From positions 1,709,001 through 1,773,000 of the forward strand of contig NZ_CAJRAF010000001.1 in the NCBI RefSeq assembly GCF_907164905.1: 64,000 bases of DNA. Direction: 5' to 3'. The notes under the pieces were generated by a model that saw only the letters and a list, made by a program, of their open reading frames with translations, was not told where the DNA came from and did not search any database. The stretch is from Dyadobacter sp. CECT 9275 (GTDB lineage Bacteria > Bacteroidota > Bacteroidia > Cytophagales > Spirosomataceae). The position numbers and the translations under genes were made by a program. Below are positions 61,162 to 64,000 of the stretch, one piece after another (positions within the stretch are counted from its first letter, which is position 1; every line of letters begins with the position of its first letter).

Positions 61162-62445
61162 ATGGCTGAGAATAAACCCATAACCAAAAATGTAGACTGG
61201 GTAGTGCTGCTGATTTATATAACCTGTCTTTTAATAGGCTGGATTAATATTTATGCTGCCGTTTATAATCCCGAATCACATACCAGTATGTTTGACTTGT
61301 CTAATAATGCTGGCAAGCAGCTGATGTGGATAGGAACAGCAACGCTGCTGATTATCTGTATTCTGGTGATTGATTATAAGTTTTACGAAACTTTTTCATT
61401 TATCATTTATGCCATCATGATATTCCTGCTGGTGGTCGTATTGTTTGCTGGATCCAACATCAACGGGTCCCGGTCCTGGATAAAATTTGGGGCTGTATCT
61501 TTGCAGCCTGCCCAATTTGCCATACTCGGCGTTAGTCTCGCCATTTCAAAATACCTTAGCGATCCGGCCATCAGTCTCACCAGGAAATTTAAGGACTATT
61601 ACCCCATTATTGCCATCATAGCCGTACCTTCAGTGCTGATCCTTTTGTCGAGAGAAACAGGATTGATGCTGGTATTTGCGTCCTTTGCGATAGTCCTGTA
61701 CCGGGAAGGAATGCCTGGCATTATCCCGGCGGTCGGGATTATCCTGGCGGCCTTGCTGATCATCACCCTGCTTTTTGTAAAATGGTATGTTGTTGGGGCA
61801 ATTGTGTTTATTGCCGGTCTGGTTATTTGGCTGATGCCGACGCTGACAAGGAGGAGAGGAGGACTGTGGGCTACTATATTAGTCGCGGGGGTTTTGGTGA
61901 GTTTCGTTTTTGGGGTCGATTTTTTCATGAACAATGTCCTGCAGAAACATCAGAGGGGGCGGATCATGGTATTACTTGATCCTGATTCAGATCCTCGTGG
62001 AGATGGCTGGAACGTGATTCAGTCAAAAATTGCGATAGGGTCCGGAGGATTCAGGGGGAAAGGGTTTCTGGAAGGAACGCAAACTAAATTCGATTTTGTA
62101 CCCGAACAAAGTACTGATTTTATCTTTTGTACGGTAGGCGAGGAGCACGGTTTCATCGGTACCTTGGTGGTAATATCTCTCTTTGTGGCATTGATATGCC
62201 GGCTCGTGATCCTGGCCGAAAGGCAGCGAAGCCGTTTTGCCAGGGTATACGGTTACTGTGTGGCGGGGGTGATATTTTTTCACTTCCTGGTCAATGTCGG
62301 GATGACAATTGGCCTTATGCCCGTGATTGGTATACCCCTTCCTTTTTTTAGTTACGGAGGTTCTTCGCTGTGGTCCTTTTCGGTACTCTTATTTATTTTC
62401 CTCAAAATAGACGCACAACGGCCATTTACGCTCTCAAGAGGGTGA
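61162..62445 (+). CDS. rodA: Rod shape-determining protein RodA
   Basis: SEDS-family peptidoglycan glycosyltransferase, 427 residues, 10 membrane helices. Family motifs: SRSWIKFGAVSLQPAQFAIL (about 106-125), then FVPEQSTDFIFCTVGEEHGF near residue 312, and GIPLPFFSYGGSSLW near the C-terminus. The periplasmic loop with the catalytic Asp is present (DPDSDPRGDGWNVIQSKIAI). It works with MrdA as polymerase and transpeptidase in wall elongation. The pair mrdA-rodA is the standard order. The stop is followed by a degenerate repeat stretch. Confidence 0.97.
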   Translation: MAENKPITKNVDWVVLLIYITCLLIGWINIYAAVYNPESHTSMFDLSNNAGKQLMWIGTATLLIICILVIDYKFYETFSFIIYAIMIFLLVVVLFAGSNINGSRSWIKFGAVSLQPAQFAILGVSLAISKYLSDPAISLTRKFKDYYPIIAIIAVPSVLILLSRETGLMLVFASFAIVLYREGMPGIIPAVGIILAALLIITLLFVKWYVVGAIVFIAGLVIWLMPTLTRRRGGLWATILVAGVLVSFVFGVDFFMNNVLQKHQRGRIMVLLDPDSDPRGDGWNVIQSKIAIGSGGFRGKGFLEGTQTKFDFVPEQSTDFIFCTVGEEHGFIGTLVVISLFVALICRLVILAERQRSRFARVYGYCVAGVIFFHFLVNVGMTIGLMPVIGIPLPFFSYGGSSLWSFSVLLFIFLKIDAQRPFTLSRG

Positions 62446-62779
62446 GTTTTTAGGAGGCAGTTTACTGCAGTAGGCGGTTTACAGTAGGAGGTATGCAGAG
62501 TTGATGGCGCTGTGAACTTTGAACTAAAAGCTCTTAACTCCGAGCAGGTAGTTCTTAGTTTTAAGTAGGCAGTTCACAGTAGGCGGTATGCTGAATTGAT
62601 GGCTACGTCATCAAATGCCTGGCGGAGAAAAAACTGCTTACTGAAATTGAGAATAGAAAGGACTATCCAAAATATCTCCGTGGAGACTGCTTACCGCCTA
62701 CCAAAAACCGCCTACAAAAAAACATACCCCCGAACGGGCAACTACGGTACGGCTCCCCCTGCCTACTAAAAACCGCCAA
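62446..62779. repeat. Degenerate direct and inverted repeats after rodA
   Basis: This 334-bp gap without a gene has imperfect copies of a short unit built around CAGTAGGCGGT. Two direct copies with a shared tail lie at about 62454-62507 (ending in GGTATGCAGAGTTGATGGC) and 62565-62603 (ending in GGTATGCTGAATTGATGGC). Inverted copies occur at about 62686-62717 (GACTGCTTACCGCCTACC) and 62759-62780 (CCTGCCTACTAAAAACCGCC). The unit could fold into long hairpins. No protein-coding frame is supported. It resembles intergenic mosaic repeats of other Cytophagales genomes. Confidence 0.65.
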
Positions 62780-63163
62780 CTAAACCCCCAGCTTCCCAGC
62801 AGCTATAATCAGCAACACCCAGCCAATGATCATCAGCAGGCCTCCAATGGGAGCCGTGGCACCGAATTTTGTGATACCTGTAAAGCAGATCGCATACAGG
62901 GATCCCGAGAAAATGATCACCCCTGCGGCAAAGGCATTTCCCGACCAGCCCAAAAGTTTAACGGCATCCGTTCCTGCCCTCTGCATCAATATCCCTACCA
63001 GTACCATGGCCAGGGCGTGATAAAACTGATATTTCACGGCGGTTTCAAAAGTATCCGTTCTTCCCGAAGCTTCCAGCATTCCTTTTAAAGCGTGCGCACC
63101 AAAAGCGCCTAGTGCCACTGCAAGAGCACCCAGAATTCCTCCTGCCTGGATCATAAATTTCAT
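62780..63163 (-). CDS. DUF423 membrane protein
   Basis: Small membrane protein of 127 residues with four hydrophobic segments (AGGILGALAVALGAFGAHAL, FYHALAMVLVGILM, NAFAAGVIIFSGSLYAICF, IGGLLMIIGWVLLIIAAG). The N-terminal GAFGAHALKGML and the sequence YQFYHALAM are the DUF423 hallmark. Function is unknown. It is transcribed alone on the minus strand, ending next to the repeat stretch. Confidence 0.93.
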   Translation of the reverse strand: MKFMIQAGGILGALAVALGAFGAHALKGMLEASGRTDTFETAVKYQFYHALAMVLVGILMQRAGTDAVKLLGWSGNAFAAGVIIFSGSLYAICFTGITKFGATAPIGGLLMIIGWVLLIIAAGKLGV

Positions 63164-63362
63164 AAAATATTAGGTTGGTTATTTCAGATTTATTCGGTCA
63201 ATAGTACGCATACAATGGTTAACGGCTGTGTTTGGTAAGAGCTGATAGTCGTTAATATTTGAATTTGTAACCGTTCAGTAAAGTTAGGCGTGCTCCAAGG
63301 CCAATCCAAGCACTACAGAAGTTTTTCTTTGTTAACTTGCAGCATTGCTGACTAGAATAAAA

Positions 63363-64000
63363 ATGACATTAGACCGATTTATCCAACTCTGGACGCACCG
63401 TTACCATAAAAGCTGCCATATTTTTAAAGCTTATTTTCTGGGATATTCAGCTGCTTTTCATTTTTTATGGCGTAAGCTGTTTTTTAAAAAAGGCAAAGAC
63501 CTGATCGGGATTGTCCGTACCGAACATTTCGGGGATATTGTAGCCGTGGAACCTATTTCACGTTATGTACGGAGTCTGTATCCTGATGCACATATTGTTT
63601 GGTTTGTGAAACCGGTTTTTAGGGAACTGGTAGCGAATAACCCGTCCGTGAATGAGGTTTTTCCGGAATTCTGTATTTCGGAAAGAAAAGCTTTGTTATC
63701 ATTGGGTGTGTTCGACAAGATTTTTGAACTTCAGTTCCGGAATAATAATTATTGTCCAAAGTGCCAGGTTTTTAAGGAAAACCCGATTGCCCAGCAAAGG
63801 AATATTAATGTTTATAATTATTTCAATTACGGAAATCTGCTGGAAGTTTTTGCGCAAAGTGGTGATCTTATTGCTCCAAATGCAGTTTTTCCGGCAGACG
63901 ACCAGCCCAAGTTGTATCTGACAGACGACCACAGGAAGAAGGTAGAAAAGCTGGCTTTGACGAAACCTTACCTCGTACTCCACTGCCAGTCCAACTATAT
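63363..64000 (+). CDS. Glycosyltransferase family 9-like protein, C-terminal part cut by window edge
   Basis: N-terminal 212 residues of a GT9 (heptosyltransferase-like) protein. Start at the ATG at 63363, in frame to the window end. The family start IGIVRTEHFGDIVAVEPISR (about residues 48-67) and VRSLYPDAHIVWFVKPVFRE match the first nucleotide-sugar fold. The motif DKIFELQFRNNNYCPKC is less common; two Cys (YCPKCQ) may bind metal. The last visible residues (LTKPYLVLHCQSNY) are the start of the second domain. It is likely involved in LPS or other surface glycan synthesis. Confidence 0.85.
   Translation, partial: MTLDRFIQLWTHRYHKSCHIFKAYFLGYSAAFHFLWRKLFFKKGKDLIGIVRTEHFGDIVAVEPISRYVRSLYPDAHIVWFVKPVFRELVANNPSVNEVFPEFCISERKALLSLGVFDKIFELQFRNNNYCPKCQVFKENPIAQQRNINVYNYFNYGNLLEVFAQSGDLIAPNAVFPADDQPKLYLTDDHRKKVEKLALTKPYLVLHCQSNY

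Noticed and set aside
62446..62779. CRISPR array
   Set aside because: The repeats are degenerate, occur in both orientations and lack evenly sized spacers; no cas gene is near.

Overview
The window reads as a chromosomal segment of a Bacteroidota, most likely a flexirubin-type member of the Cytophagales (Dyadobacter or a close relative). The taxon is inferred, not proven. Support comes from the protein content (ZapA next to RNase Y, a SufCDS-SufE run, MutA/MutB methylmalonyl-CoA mutase, DarA/DarB), the weak use of Shine-Dalgarno sites, and repeated TAnnTTTG boxes (the -7 element of Bacteroidota promoters) ahead of transcription units. No rRNA, tRNA, CRISPR array, insertion sequence or prophage was seen. 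Genes fill nearly the whole window, and both ends cut a gene.

Layout: (1) 1-2958 holds a truncated MFS transporter and a 592-residue protein of unknown function. (2) 3065-10412, all minus strand, is one compact signalling operon. In transcription order it encodes an ECF sigma factor, a membrane anti-sigma-like protein, an FHA/zinc-ribbon protein, an acidic membrane protein, a second zinc-ribbon/FHA protein, a PP2C phosphatase, a membrane Ser/Thr kinase with Sel1 repeats, and a membrane-anchored caspase-like protease. This is the most unusual set in the window. (3) 10762-14221 has an exported-looking NIF3 protein and two guanidino-group hydrolases (CtlX and an arginine deiminase). (4) 14420-19595 is an Fe-S assembly run, sufC-sufD-sufS-(helical protein)-sufE-DUF59, followed by a bacilliredoxin; sufB is not here. 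(5) 19776-23380 has a VWA protein and a PIG-L deacetylase, convergent.

(6) 23426-38074 is part of a flexirubin (aryl polyene/dialkylresorcinol ester) locus. It has a 4'-phosphopantetheinyl transferase on the minus strand, then on the plus strand a C45 Ntn-hydrolase, a PaaK-type ligase, three small secreted proteins, a YdcF protein, a methyltransferase, DarA, DarB, a BtrH-type protein, an ABC-2 exporter, an acyl carrier protein and a ketosynthase. The phosphopantetheinyl transferase would load the carrier protein, DarB/DarA would build the resorcinol, and the membrane proteins would move or attach the product.

(7) 38101-64000 is core metabolism and cell biology: mutB/mutA, dnaA, a GNAT protein, DUF3108 and aminopeptidase genes, a fatty acid desaturase, recA, a MoxR/Mg-chelatase-like ATPase, rny, zapA with a small coiled-coil partner, pheT, DUF1684, a single-domain response regulator, an MBL hydrolase, an NFACT protein, mrdA-rodA, DUF423 and a truncated GT9 glycosyltransferase. 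A 334-bp stretch of degenerate repeats follows rodA.

Start codons were moved from the longest open frame where an ATG overlap or family alignment favoured a downstream start; each case is noted. Family assignments rest on recognised motifs in the translated sequence; no database search was run.
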